DNA from: Gammaproteobacteria bacterium
GTDB lineage: Bacteria > Pseudomonadota > Gammaproteobacteria > Nevskiales > Nevskiaceae
Reading direction: 5' to 3'
NCBI GenBank assembly: GCA_026398875.1
Contig: JAPLSB010000016.1
Span: 1-64,000 of the forward strand
DNA: 64,000 nt
The position numbers and the translations under genes are program-made. Each line of letters opens with the position of its first letter. Positions within the stretch are counted from its first letter, which is position 1. A model generated the notes under the pieces. It saw only the letters and a program-made list of their open reading frames with translations. It had not been told where the DNA came from and did no database searches. Of this stretch, positions 26,007-34,810 are shown piece after piece.

Positions 26007-27445
26007 CAGATCGCGACCATCACGATGGTGGCGATCACGCCGATGATCGCCAGGCTCAACCGGTCGCGCAGTGCGAACACGATCGGGTCGTCGTGCATCC
26101 GTCCGCGCGAAGTCAGCAGCCAGACGCGGCAGATCCAGTACAGCAACAGCGGGCAGATCAGCCATAGCGGGCGGGCATCGCGGTACAGCTGCTCCGATTG
26201 CGGGCTGTTGATGTACAGCGCCAGCACCACGACGGACGCAAAGCCGGACGCCGTGCCGAGGCTGAGCAGCAACGGCAGGTCGTCGGCGCCGTAGCCGCGG
26301 CCGGCCGGCTGCGTCAGGCCGGCGCGAGCGGCATCGCGCAGCTCCGCGTAGCGCTTGACCACCGCCAGACTCAGGAACAGGAACATCGAGAACGCCAGCA
26401 GCCAGAAGGTGACGCCGACGCCGGTCGCGACACCCCCGGCCACCAGACGGATCGTGTACAGCCCGGCCAGCATCATCACGTCGACGATCGGCGCGCGCTT
26501 CAGGCGCAGCGAGTACGCCCAGGTGCAGGCGTAGTACGCGGCCAGCACCGCGCAGAACAGCGGGCCGACCTGCACGGCGATCAGCGCTGCAGCCAGCGCC
26601 AGCACGCCTGCCATCGCCACGCCCTGGCGCGCCGGCAATGCCCCGAGCGCAAACGGTCGCCGGCGCTTGCGCGGATGGCGGCGGTCGGCGTCGAGGTCGA
26701 GCAGGTCATTGACCAGATAGACGCTGGACGCACACAGCCCGAACGCGATGAACGCCAGCGCCGCCGCGCCGAGCACCGACGGTTCGGCGATCCGGTGCGA
26801 CAGCAGTGCCGGCACGATGATCAGCAGATTCTTGACCCACTGATAAAGCCGCGTCGCCTTGACCCACAGCCAAGGCGAAGGCGGCTTCGCCACGAAAACC
26901 GGGCCGGCTTCAGCGTGGTGTGCCGCCCGCGCCGCCAGCCGGCGGCTGCCGACGACAATCGCCTGCCGCGCCGACGGCCAGACCTTCAGATCAACGGCGT
27001 CATTGCCGACGTAGTCGAAGCCCTTCTCGCCAAATCGGGCGACCAGCGCGGCGCGCTTGGCGCGGCCGGACAGGTTGTCGGTACCGTTGCTGGCGATGAC
27101 TTCTTCGAACAGGCCGAGGTGCGCGGCCACGGCATCGGCGATCCGGCGATCGGCGGCGGTCGCCAGCACCAGCCGTCGGCCCCGGTCGCGCTCGCTGCGC
27201 AGCCAGTCGAGCAGGTCGCGGCGGTACGGCAGGTGACGGACATCGATCTGTGCGCGCGCAGCCAGCTCGTGCTTCAGGGCGGCTTTGCCGTGGCTGATCC
27301 AGCGTGGCAGCGACAGCAGCGCCGCCGGTGCTTCCCGGGCCAGCGCCAGCGCGGTTTCATGCAGCGTGTCGATTGGCGTCAGCGTGCCGTCGAGGTCGAC
27401 GCACAGCGGAATCGGGTCGGGCCGCGACTGGGGCAGGGCGCTCAT
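26006..27445 (-). CDS. HAD phosphatase-UbiA prenyltransferase fusion (polyprenyl-phosphate phosphoribose synthase-like)
   Basis: 479 aa. The start ATG at 27445 overlaps the flippase stop (ATGA). Residues 1-190 are a HAD domain: nucleophile motif VDLDGTLTP, a central ATAADRR, and GNDAVDLKVW. Residues 200-479 are a UbiA-type domain with about eight membrane helices, the NDLLDLDADRRHPRKRRRP aspartate motif and a second acidic loop (APIVDVMMLAGLYTIR). UbiA-type enzymes of this branch join phosphoribose from PRPP to polyprenyl phosphate, and the HAD domain would remove the 5-phosphate. It feeds the following DprE1/DprE2 pair. Confidence 0.86.
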   Translation of the reverse strand: MSALPQSRPDPIPLCVDLDGTLTPIDTLHETALALAREAPAALLSLPRWISHGKAALKHELAARAQIDVRHLPYRRDLLDWLRSERDRGRRLVLATAADRRIADAVAAHLGLFEEVIASNGTDNLSGRAKRAALVARFGEKGFDYVGNDAVDLKVWPSARQAIVVGSRRLAARAAHHAEAGPVFVAKPPSPWLWVKATRLYQWVKNLLIIVPALLSHRIAEPSVLGAAALAFIAFGLCASSVYLVNDLLDLDADRRHPRKRRRPFALGALPARQGVAMAGVLALAAALIAVQVGPLFCAVLAAYYACTWAYSLRLKRAPIVDVMMLAGLYTIRLVAGGVATGVGVTFWLLAFSMFLFLSLAVVKRYAELRDAARAGLTQPAGRGYGADDLPLLLSLGTASGFASVVVLALYINSPQSEQLYRDARPLWLICPLLLYWICRVWLLTSRGRMHDDPIVFALRDRLSLAIIGVIATIVMVAI

Positions 27446-28434
27446 GGCGTGCTCGTGGTCGCGGCGAAACGCGGGTTTGCTTCCAGCAGCGCAGCAGCCA
27501 GCAGGCCGAGCAGTACGGCGAACCACAGCGTGGTCAGCCGACACAGCAGCATCGCCAGCACTGCAGTCGGCAGCGGCACGCCCTGCGCCAGCAGCAGCGC
27601 CGGCATCATCATTTCCATGGCGCCGAGGCCGCCAGGCATGAAGAACGCCGCTGCGCCGGCCAGCACGGCGATGGCGTAGATGCCGATGGCCGTACTCGGT
27701 GCGATCGCCAGATCGAGACCGCTGCAGATCCAGTACAGGCCGATGCCCTCTGCGCCCCAGGCAATCACGCCGAGCAGCAGGCCGCGGGCCAATAGCCCCG
27801 GCGACAGCAGGCGGCGCGAGGCGCGCAGCAGGTCGGCAATGCTGCTGGCGATGCCGGCGCCGATCCGGCCGCTGCGGGCGGCGGCGAGCCGGTCGAGCAG
27901 GCGGCTGGCCGCAGGCCGACCGATCACCATGATCAGCACGGCGGTCAGCAGCAGCGCGCCGGCCAGCACCGGCCAGTACGCAGGCGCCTGCAGCACGAAC
28001 AGGCAGGCGAGCAGGGCGACGGCAAGCAGGTCGAGCAGGCGTTCGACCGACAGCGCCGCCATCGAATCGGCGTACGGCACACCGTGCTCGCGCAGGTACA
28101 GCGCTCGCACCGCTTCGCCGATCTTGGCCGGACTGACGGTGAACGCGAAGCCGCTGAGGTAGTACAGCAGGTGCCGGCCCAGTGGCGGCCGATGGCCGAG
28201 CTGCGTGATGTACAGCGACCAGCGCCGGAAGCGCAGCCCGTAGTTCAGCAGTGACGCGCCCAGCACCAGCAGGCTGCCGGTCAGGCCTAGCGCCGCCAGT
28301 GCCGCCTTGAGGCTGTCGGCATCGGTGGTCAATGCGGCAATCAGGTAGGCCACCACGCCAAGGCCGGCGACCGCGATCATCGTGCGCCGGCGGCCGCCGG
28401 ACAGCTGCATCGCCGGGTCGCGGGTCACGGTCAT
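27442..28434 (-). CDS. LPG-synthase-TM/UPF0104 family membrane protein, probable polyprenyl-glycan flippase
   Basis: 330 aa integral membrane protein with about eight hydrophobic helices; ATG at 28434 overlaps the dxs stop (ATGA). The family-typical segments are LNYGLRFRRWSLY, SPAKIGEAVRALYLR, and the re-entrant FMPGGLGAMEMMM. The family is related to the membrane half of MprF and to AglD/YbhN-type proteins. Placed between dxs and the ribosyl-polyprenol synthase gene, translocation of polyprenylphosphoryl-arabinose across the inner membrane is the likely role (inferred). Confidence 0.8.
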   Translation of the reverse strand: MTVTRDPAMQLSGGRRRTMIAVAGLGVVAYLIAALTTDADSLKAALAALGLTGSLLVLGASLLNYGLRFRRWSLYITQLGHRPPLGRHLLYYLSGFAFTVSPAKIGEAVRALYLREHGVPYADSMAALSVERLLDLLAVALLACLFVLQAPAYWPVLAGALLLTAVLIMVIGRPAASRLLDRLAAARSGRIGAGIASSIADLLRASRRLLSPGLLARGLLLGVIAWGAEGIGLYWICSGLDLAIAPSTAIGIYAIAVLAGAAAFFMPGGLGAMEMMMPALLLAQGVPLPTAVLAMLLCRLTTLWFAVLLGLLAAALLEANPRFAATTSTP

Positions 28435-30257
28435 GTCGTGCCGTGGCTCGCTGCGGCACTGCTGCCGTTTGCGCGCAGCCGCGCCTGCACAGCGCGCAGC
28501 ACGCCGGCTGCGTCGAGCCCGCAATCGGCCAGCAGCTGCTCGCGGCTGCCGTGGGCGATGAAGCGGTCCGGCAGCCCGAGGTTCAGCACCGCGCAGCCGG
28601 CGCGATGGGCCGCCAGCCACTCGTTGATCGCGCTGCCGGCGCCGCCGGCAACGGCGTTGTCCTCCAGCGTCACCAGCAGTGCGTGATCGCGGGCCAGTTC
28701 GGCCAGCATGGCGTGGTCGAGCGGCTTGATGAAGCGCAGGTCGACGACCGTGGCGTCGAGCAGCGGCGCGACTTCCAGCGCCGTCGCGACCATCGCGCCG
28801 ACTGCGATCAGCGCGACGCTGACCGGACGCCGATTGCCACTGCGGCGCAGCACCCGGGCGCGGCCGATTGGCAGCGGTTCGGCCGCTTCGATGGCGGTAC
28901 CCGGACCATGACCGCGCGGGTAGCGGACCGCGCTCGGGCCGTCGTGGGCAAGGCCTGTGGCGAGCATCCGCCGGCAGTCCTGCTCATCGCTCGGCGCCAT
29001 CAGCAGCAGGTTCGGGATGGCCCGCAGCAGGCTCAGATCGTAGGCGCCGTGATGGGTGGCCCCGTCGGCGCCGACCAGCCCGCTGCGATCGACTGCAAAC
29101 AGCACCGGCAGGTTCTGGATCGCCACGTCGTGGATCAGCTGGTCCAGCGCGCGCTGCAGGAATGTCGAGTAGATCGCCACCACCGGCTTCAGCCCGGCGC
29201 AGGCCATGCCGGCGGCGAGCGTCACGGCGTGCTGCTCGGCAATGCCGGCATCGAAGTAGCGATCCGGATGGCGGCTGGCGAAGCGCACCAGCCCCGAGCC
29301 TTCGCGCATCGCCGGCGTGATCGCGACGACGCGAGGATCGGCTTCGGCGGCGGCGCACAGCCAGTCGCCGAAGACATCGGAATAGCTGGTCTGGCCGGCT
29401 GCGGCCGGCAGCGCGCCGGTCACCGGATCGAAGCGGGTCACGCCGTGGAAGGCGATCGGATCGGCTTCCGCCGGCGCGTAGCCCTTGCCCTTGGTGGTGA
29501 CCACATGCAAGAACTGCGGGCCGGGCGCGGCCTTCAGCCGCTGCAGCGCCGGCAGCAGCGCGGCCAGATCATGGCCGTCGACCGGACCCGAGTAGCTGAA
29601 GCCGAGGGCAGCGACCAGCGCCGCCAGCGATCCGTCACCGGAGGCCGGCTGTGCGCGGCCGAGCTGCCGCGCCACGGTGTCGCGCAGCGCGCCGACGTTT
29701 TCGGAAATCGACAGGTCGTTGTCGTTGAACACCACCAGCAGGTCGAGCCCGAGATGACCGGCATGGTTCATCGCCTCGAAGGCCATGCCGGCGGTGAAGC
29801 CGCCATCGCCGATCACCGCGATGCTGCGTCGGCCCTGCGGCCGCAGCCGCTCGGCCGCAGCGAAGCCGGCTGCAGCAGAGATCGCGGTGCCGGCATGGCC
29901 GCCGCCGAAGGCATCGTGGCGACTTTCATTGCGATCGAGGAACGGCGCCAGCCCGCCGTGCCGGCGGATGGTCTCCAGCCGCGCGCGGCGGCCGGTAACG
30001 ATCTTGTGCGCATAGGCCTGATGGCCGATGTCCCAGACCAGCGCATCGTGCGGCGTGTCGAAGACTCGATGCAGCGCCAGCGTCAGCTCGACGACGCCGA
30101 GGCTGGCGGCGAAATGGCCACCGACGCGCGCCAGCGTTTCGATCAGGCAGCGGCGGACTTCGTGGGCCAGCTGCGGCAGCTGATCGACGGGCAGCGCGCG
30201 AATCGCGGCCGGATCGTCGATCGTGCCGAGCAGCGCATAGCCCGGGGTCTCGTTCAT
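28431..30257 (-). CDS. dxs: 1-deoxy-D-xylulose-5-phosphate synthase
   Basis: 608 aa, close to the usual 620. It condenses pyruvate and glyceraldehyde 3-phosphate to DXP, the first step of the MEP isoprenoid pathway. The thiamine diphosphate motif GDGG...N (VIGDGGFTAGM to VVFNDND) is present, as are DIGHQAYAHKI and the C-terminal transketolase domain with FAVDRSGLVGADG and YPRGHG. It lies 12 bp after xseB; the ispA gene usually found between them is absent. Downstream genes overlap it in one operon, tying precursor supply to a polyprenyl-linked sugar pathway. Confidence 0.95.
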   Translation of the reverse strand: MNETPGYALLGTIDDPAAIRALPVDQLPQLAHEVRRCLIETLARVGGHFAASLGVVELTLALHRVFDTPHDALVWDIGHQAYAHKIVTGRRARLETIRRHGGLAPFLDRNESRHDAFGGGHAGTAISAAAGFAAAERLRPQGRRSIAVIGDGGFTAGMAFEAMNHAGHLGLDLLVVFNDNDLSISENVGALRDTVARQLGRAQPASGDGSLAALVAALGFSYSGPVDGHDLAALLPALQRLKAAPGPQFLHVVTTKGKGYAPAEADPIAFHGVTRFDPVTGALPAAAGQTSYSDVFGDWLCAAAEADPRVVAITPAMREGSGLVRFASRHPDRYFDAGIAEQHAVTLAAGMACAGLKPVVAIYSTFLQRALDQLIHDVAIQNLPVLFAVDRSGLVGADGATHHGAYDLSLLRAIPNLLLMAPSDEQDCRRMLATGLAHDGPSAVRYPRGHGPGTAIEAAEPLPIGRARVLRRSGNRRPVSVALIAVGAMVATALEVAPLLDATVVDLRFIKPLDHAMLAELARDHALLVTLEDNAVAGGAGSAINEWLAAHRAGCAVLNLGLPDRFIAHGSREQLLADCGLDAAGVLRAVQARLRANGSSAAASHGTT

Positions 30258-30269
30258 CGGCAGTCGGGA

Positions 30270-30566
30270 TCAGCGCGCGGCGGGCGCTTCGCCGGCATCG
30301 TGTCCGGTATTGGGCCCGGCATCGGAACCTGCATCGAGGAGATTGCGGACCCGCAGTTCGGCGCTTTCCAGCGAGGTCCGGCAGACCTTGGTCAGGCCCA
30401 TGCCGCGCTCGAACAGCTGCAGGCTTTCTTCCAGCGGCAGGTCGCCGCGTTCCATCTTCGCGACGATCGCTTCGAGTTCGGACAATGAACCCTCGAAGCG
30501 GGCCACCGGGTCGTCGGCGGCGTTGTCGCTTTCGTGGGCGGCGGCAGTGGCGGTTTTCCTGGTCAT
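30270..30566 (-). CDS. xseB: Exodeoxyribonuclease VII small subunit
   Basis: 98 aa from the ATG at 30566, preceded by AAGGA. The core (residues about 24-75) has the XseB pattern FE.SL.ELE.IV..ME.G.LPLEESL..FE.G. The protein is longer than usual (about 80 aa) because of an alanine-rich head and an Asp/Gly/Ala tail. XseB pairs with XseA to degrade single-stranded DNA. It is the first gene of the dxs/Dpr operon, a common xseB-dxs linkage in proteobacteria. Confidence 0.9.
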   Translation of the reverse strand: MTRKTATAAAHESDNAADDPVARFEGSLSELEAIVAKMERGDLPLEESLQLFERGMGLTKVCRTSLESAELRVRNLLDAGSDAGPNTGHDAGEAPAAR

Positions 30567-30686
30567 CGAAGCTGTCCTTGGCTGGCGTCTATTGTAGGCG
30601 CAGCACCCGTGGCATCCGCTGCATCCGAATGGCGCCACGGCTGCATCAGACCGGGCAACAACACGACCATGACCCAGGAGCTCCCC

Positions 30687-31118
30687 ATGTTTCTCATTTC
30701 CGCCGCCGAGTTCGGCATCGACCTCGGCAAGCACGCCGGCAGCGGCGACTCCGGCTTCACGCTGGTCGAGGCGCTGGTGCCGCTGGTGGCGGTGATCATG
30801 ATCTTCGGCATGCCGATCGTCATCGTGCTGGCGGTGCTGCGCTACCGCGCCAACCGCCAGAAGTTGATCAACGAAATGGTGCTGAAGCTCGCCGACAAGG
30901 GCCAGCCGATTCCGCCCGAGCTGTTTCTGGAGCCGGGCAAGAAGCGCAAGTCCGATGTCAGTTCCGGCTTCAGCCTGATCGGCGCCGGCATCGGCCTGAT
31001 GGGCTTCTTCTGGTTCGCCGGCGCCGAGGAGGCAATCGGCATCGGCTTCATCCCGCTGATGATCGGTGTGGGCCAGTTGATCGCCTGGAAGATCGAACAG
31101 AACAAGAAGGACGCCTGA
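30687..31118 (+). CDS. DUF6249-like small membrane protein
   Basis: 143 aa from the ATG at 30687, chosen because AGGAG lies at 30675-30679; an upstream ATG at 30669 lacks a site. A hydrophobic helix at about residues 25-45 is followed by a basic/amphipathic stretch (LRYRANRQKLINEMV...LADKGQPIPPELF) and two more short hydrophobic helices near the C-terminus. The LADKGQPIPPEL motif is typical of DUF6249 proteins found upstream of ECF sigma genes. Function is unknown. It precedes the sigma factor by 31 bp. Confidence 0.75.
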   Translation: MFLISAAEFGIDLGKHAGSGDSGFTLVEALVPLVAVIMIFGMPIVIVLAVLRYRANRQKLINEMVLKLADKGQPIPPELFLEPGKKRKSDVSSGFSLIGAGIGLMGFFWFAGAEEAIGIGFIPLMIGVGQLIAWKIEQNKKDA

Positions 31119-31149
31119 ACCGGCACCGGAACGACAGCGAACTGACGAC

Positions 31150-31767
31150 GTGGCCAGCGAACCGGTCAGGGTGCAGGCAGTGGAGCCGATGCCGGCGGAC
31201 GGTCCGCCGGACACGGCGCTGGTCGCGCGGGTGCTGGCCGGTGACGACCGCCACGCGTTCGCAGCGCTGGTGCGCCGTCACCAGGGCTCGGTCCGCGCGC
31301 TGCTGCGCCGCCTGTGCAAGGGCGACGACGCGTTTGCCGACGACCTGGCACAGGAAACCTTCCTGCAGGCGCATCGCAAGCTCGACCAGTTTCGCGGCGA
31401 TGCCAAGTTCAGCACCTGGATCTACCGGATCGCCTACAACAGTTTCCTGATGGCGATCCGGTCGCGGCGTCAGGAGGAATCGCTCGACGAGAACAGTGCC
31501 GACGGTGAATCCGAACACCATGACGGCGCGCCGGACCTGCATCCCGAGGAAACCGCTGCCGACCTGCAGATGGACCTGCAAAGAGCGATGGCGATTCTGT
31601 CGCCGGCTGAAAGAGCCGTGATTGCCCAGTGCTACTATCTGGACCGCAGTCACGAGGAAGCGGCGTATGCACTCGACTGCCCGCTGGGCACGGTGAAATC
31701 GCACATTTCCCGAGCCAAGCAGAAGCTGAAGGCGCACTTGCAGGTCTGGGAGCCGAGAACGTCATGA
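31150..31767 (+). CDS. ECF-type RNA polymerase sigma factor
   Basis: 205 aa from a GTG at 31150; an ATG at 31189, preceded by TGGAG, is an equally possible start. Region 2 covers about residues 30-95 (FAALVRRHQGSVRALL, DLAQETFLQAHRKLDQFRGDAKFSTWIYRIAYN) and region 4 about 140-195 (SPAERAVIAQCYYLDRSHEEAAYALDCPLGTVKSHISRAKQKL). This is a typical two-domain ECF sigma. Its last 4 bases overlap the next gene, a likely anti-sigma factor. The regulon is unknown. Confidence 0.9.
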   Translation: MASEPVRVQAVEPMPADGPPDTALVARVLAGDDRHAFAALVRRHQGSVRALLRRLCKGDDAFADDLAQETFLQAHRKLDQFRGDAKFSTWIYRIAYNSFLMAIRSRRQEESLDENSADGESEHHDGAPDLHPEETAADLQMDLQRAMAILSPAERAVIAQCYYLDRSHEEAAYALDCPLGTVKSHISRAKQKLKAHLQVWEPRTS

Positions 31768-32183
31768 ACCACGAGCGCAAGCAGCCGCCGCCCCGGCGCG
31801 GCCAGCCCGAGGACGACACGATGGACGGATCGATGTTCCCGAGCGGCCGCGACGGCCCGCTGTCCCCCGGCGACGACGCCTGGATCGAATCGCTGCTGCG
31901 CGAGGATGCCGCCCGCCAGCCGCATATCGCCGACGACGGCTTCGTGGTGCGCGTGCTGATGAACATGCCGGCGCCGCGCAAGCCGGCACCGCGCTGGATC
32001 GTGCCGGCGGCCACCGCTGCCGGCTGCGCGATCGCCGCCCTGCTGACGCCGGCCGGTGCCTGGTTCGCCGGCACGCTGGTGCAGCTGCTGGATATCCGCA
32101 ACTTTTCCGCCAACCACCTGAGCGTGCTGGTGCCGCTGGCGGTGTTCTACGGCTGCTCGTTCTCGGCGCTGCGCGATCGCTGA
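31764..32183 (+). CDS. Probable anti-sigma factor, membrane protein
   Basis: 139 aa, start ATG overlapping the sigma stop (ATGA). Residues 1-75 are hydrophilic and contain an acidic helix (DDAWIESLLREDAARQP) of the kind seen in cytoplasmic anti-sigma domains; two hydrophobic helices follow at about 77-100 and 112-132. No CxxC or HxxxCxxC zinc motif of classical ZAS anti-sigma factors is present. The assignment rests on the coupled gene order and topology, not on a recognised family. Confidence 0.65.
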   Translation: MNHERKQPPPRRGQPEDDTMDGSMFPSGRDGPLSPGDDAWIESLLREDAARQPHIADDGFVVRVLMNMPAPRKPAPRWIVPAATAAGCAIAALLTPAGAWFAGTLVQLLDIRNFSANHLSVLVPLAVFYGCSFSALRDR

Positions 32184-32300
32184 GCGTTTGGCGGCCAGCC
32201 GGCCGCCTGCTGGTTCTCCGTGGTTCGCTTCAGCTTGCGGCATGGCGGGTCATTGAGTACCGTCCCGCGACTTTTGCAGCCCCCGACGAATCCCGCAGCG

Positions 32301-34241
32301 ATGGCCACCCCGAATAACAACGCCTACGGCGCCGAGCAGATCGAAGTCCTTTCCGGCCTCGATCCGGTCCGCAAGCGCCCCGGCATGTACACCGACACCG
32401 CGCGCCCGAACCATCTGGCGCAGGAAGTCATCGACAACTCGGTTGACGAAGCGCTGGCCGGCCATGCCAAGCGCATCGACATCACGCTGCTCGCCGATGG
32501 CTCGCTGAAGGTCAGCGACGACGGCCGCGGCATGCCGGTCGACATCCACCCGGAGCACGGCGTTTCCGGCGTCGAGCTGATCCTGACCAAGCTGCACTCC
32601 GGCGCCAAGTTCTCGAACAAGGCCTACGGCTTTTCCGGCGGTCTGCATGGTGTCGGCGTGTCGGTGGTCAACGCGCTGTCGAAGAAGCTGGAAGTGCGCG
32701 TGGTGCGTGGCGGTGGCGAGTACCTGATCGGCTTCGCCGATGGTCACAAGGCCAGCGAACTGGCCCGGGTCGGCGATGCGCCAGCCAAGAAGAGCGGCAC
32801 CACGGTGCATTTCTGGCCGGACGAGCAGTACTTCGATTCGCCGAAGTTCTCGATTCCGAAGCTCAAGCAGGTGCTGCGCGCCAAGGCCGTGCTGTGCCCG
32901 AATCTGAAGGTCACGTTGGATGACCAGATCAATGGCGAGCAGACCGTCTGGCAGTACGAGAACGGCCTGCTCGATTATCTGAAGGACGCGCTGAACGGTG
33001 CCGAAGTGCTGCCGGCCAACCCCTTCGTCGGCAAGTTCACTGCCAAGCGCGAGGAAGCGGAGTGGGCGCTGTGCTGGGTTGCCAGCGGCCCGGAAGCGGT
33101 CGCCGAGTCGTACGTGAACCTGATTCCGACCGCGCAGGGCGGCACCCACGTCAATGGCCTGCGCACCGGCCTGACCGAAGCGATCCGCGAATTCTGCGAA
33201 TTCCGCAACCTGCTGCCCCGCGGGCTGAAGCTGTCGCCGGAAGATGTCTGGGCCGGCTGCAGCTATGTGCTCAGCATCAAGATGCTCGACCCGCAGTTCG
33301 CCGGCCAGACCAAGGAACGGCTGTCGTCGCGGGAAACCGCCGCCTTCGTGCAGGGCGTGGTCCACGACAGTTTCAGCGTCTGGCTGAACCAGCACCCGAC
33401 TGAAGGCGAACAGGTCGCCGCGCTGGTGATCGCCAACGCCAACGCGCGGATGAAGCTGGCCAAGCAGGTGGTGCGCAAGAAGATCACCAGCGGACCGGCC
33501 CTGCCGGGCAAGCTGGCCGACTGCGTGCTGACCGATCTCAACCAGACCGAGCTGTTCCTGGTCGAAGGCGACTCCGCCGGCGGCTCGGCCAAGCAGGCCC
33601 GCGACCGCGACACCCAGGCGATCATGCCGTTGCGCGGCAAGATCCTGAACTCCTGGGAAGTCGACGCCAACGAAGCGCTGGCCTCCAACGAAATCCACGA
33701 CATCAGTGTGGCCATCGGCGTCGATCCTGGCTCGAAGGACCTGACCGGTCTGCGCTACGGCAAGATCTGCGTGCTTGCCGATGCCGACTCCGACGGCCTG
33801 CACATCGCCACCTTGCTGTGCGCGCTGTTCCTGAAGCACTACCGGCCGCTGGTCGCCGCCGGCCACGTCTACATCGCGATGCCGCCGCTGTTCCGCATCG
33901 ACGCCGGCAAGCAGGTGTTCTACGCGCTGGATGAATCCGAGAAGCAGGGCATCCTCGATCGCCTGCAGTCCGAAGGGAACAAGTCCAAGCTCAATGTCAC
34001 GCGCTTCAAGGGCCTGGGCGAGATGAACCCGCTGCAGCTGCGCGAAACCACGATGAGCCGCGACACCCGCCGTCTGGTGCAGCTGACGCTCGATGGCGCG
34101 ATCGACACCGGGATTGCCGACGTCGAAGGTGCCGACGTGCCGGTCACCGTCGACGCGATCATGGACATGATGCTGGCCAAGAAGCGCGCCGGCGACCGCA
34201 AGGCCTGGCTCGAAGAGAAGGGCGACAAGGCCGAGGTCTGA
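32301..34241 (+). CDS. parE: DNA topoisomerase IV subunit B
   Basis: 646 aa from the ATG at 32301; an open extension to 32220 is unlikely, since the family starts a few residues before Y.A..IEVL.GL.PVR. The GHKL ATPase domain has EVIDNSVDEAL, DDGRGMPVD and GGLHGVG; the TOPRIM domain has EGDSAGGSAKQ, MPLRGKILN and DADSDGLHI. ParE with ParC decatenates replicated chromosomes. It is ParE rather than GyrB because it lacks the long GyrB insert and carries the ParE-type KERLSSRE segment. It is transcribed alone here. Confidence 0.94.
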   Translation: MATPNNNAYGAEQIEVLSGLDPVRKRPGMYTDTARPNHLAQEVIDNSVDEALAGHAKRIDITLLADGSLKVSDDGRGMPVDIHPEHGVSGVELILTKLHSGAKFSNKAYGFSGGLHGVGVSVVNALSKKLEVRVVRGGGEYLIGFADGHKASELARVGDAPAKKSGTTVHFWPDEQYFDSPKFSIPKLKQVLRAKAVLCPNLKVTLDDQINGEQTVWQYENGLLDYLKDALNGAEVLPANPFVGKFTAKREEAEWALCWVASGPEAVAESYVNLIPTAQGGTHVNGLRTGLTEAIREFCEFRNLLPRGLKLSPEDVWAGCSYVLSIKMLDPQFAGQTKERLSSRETAAFVQGVVHDSFSVWLNQHPTEGEQVAALVIANANARMKLAKQVVRKKITSGPALPGKLADCVLTDLNQTELFLVEGDSAGGSAKQARDRDTQAIMPLRGKILNSWEVDANEALASNEIHDISVAIGVDPGSKDLTGLRYGKICVLADADSDGLHIATLLCALFLKHYRPLVAAGHVYIAMPPLFRIDAGKQVFYALDESEKQGILDRLQSEGNKSKLNVTRFKGLGEMNPLQLRETTMSRDTRRLVQLTLDGAIDTGIADVEGADVPVTVDAIMDMMLAKKRAGDRKAWLEEKGDKAEV

Positions 34242-34264
34242 TCCGGCCGCTGTCGCCGGCGGGC

Positions 34265-34800
34265 TCAGTACGGTGCCTCGCCGATGATGTTGCCGGGCGG
34301 ATCGTATTCGGCGGTGATCACCATCGCGCCACTGGCGCAGTGCGCAACCCCCATGCCGAGCCGCGTCGTGGTGCGCCAGACCATCTGCGTGTAATGGCCG
34401 GCGGCATACCAGTTGTTGTCATCGAGCACGGCGTACTGGTAGTCGTTGATCTCGCTGTACCAGGCTTCGGACGCGTCCTTCGCCGTCCACGCCGCGCCGC
34501 TGCCGCCGAACAGGTTTTCGCCATAGCGGTTGTCCGGCTTGTGCATCAGGCCGCAGCGGCGGTCGCGAGCAAGCTGATCGGCCCACTGCTGGGCAACCGC
34601 CGCCAGTTCGGCCGACCACGTCAGCGGCGGCACACCGACGTCCCGGCGCTTCGCGTTGTGGTGGTCAAGCGCGTCCTGCGCCTGCTGGCGCGGCAGCGCC
34701 GAACCGGTCAGCGCGGGACCCGAGGATCATCGGCCGCAACGGACAGCGGCACGACCAGCGACAGGGCTGCAATCAGCAACGCTCGGCAAGACAGGCGCAT
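34265..34800 (-). pseudogene. CAP/SCP-domain secreted protein, frameshifted
   Basis: The minus strand encodes a clean signal peptide from the ATG at 34800 (MRLSCRALL... ending SVAADDP), but this frame stops at 34710-34708. The CAP domain continues in another frame: ALTGSALPRQQAQDALDHHNAKRR, GENLFGG, GHYTQMVW (CAP1) and YDPPGN (CAP2), ending at 34265. A single missing base in the GGG/CCC runs around 34715-34721 would explain the break. CAP proteins are secreted PR-1-like domains of varied function. Either a real frameshift mutation or a sequencing error; the CAP domain itself is intact. Confidence 0.7.
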
Positions 34801-34810
34801 CGGCGGGTTC

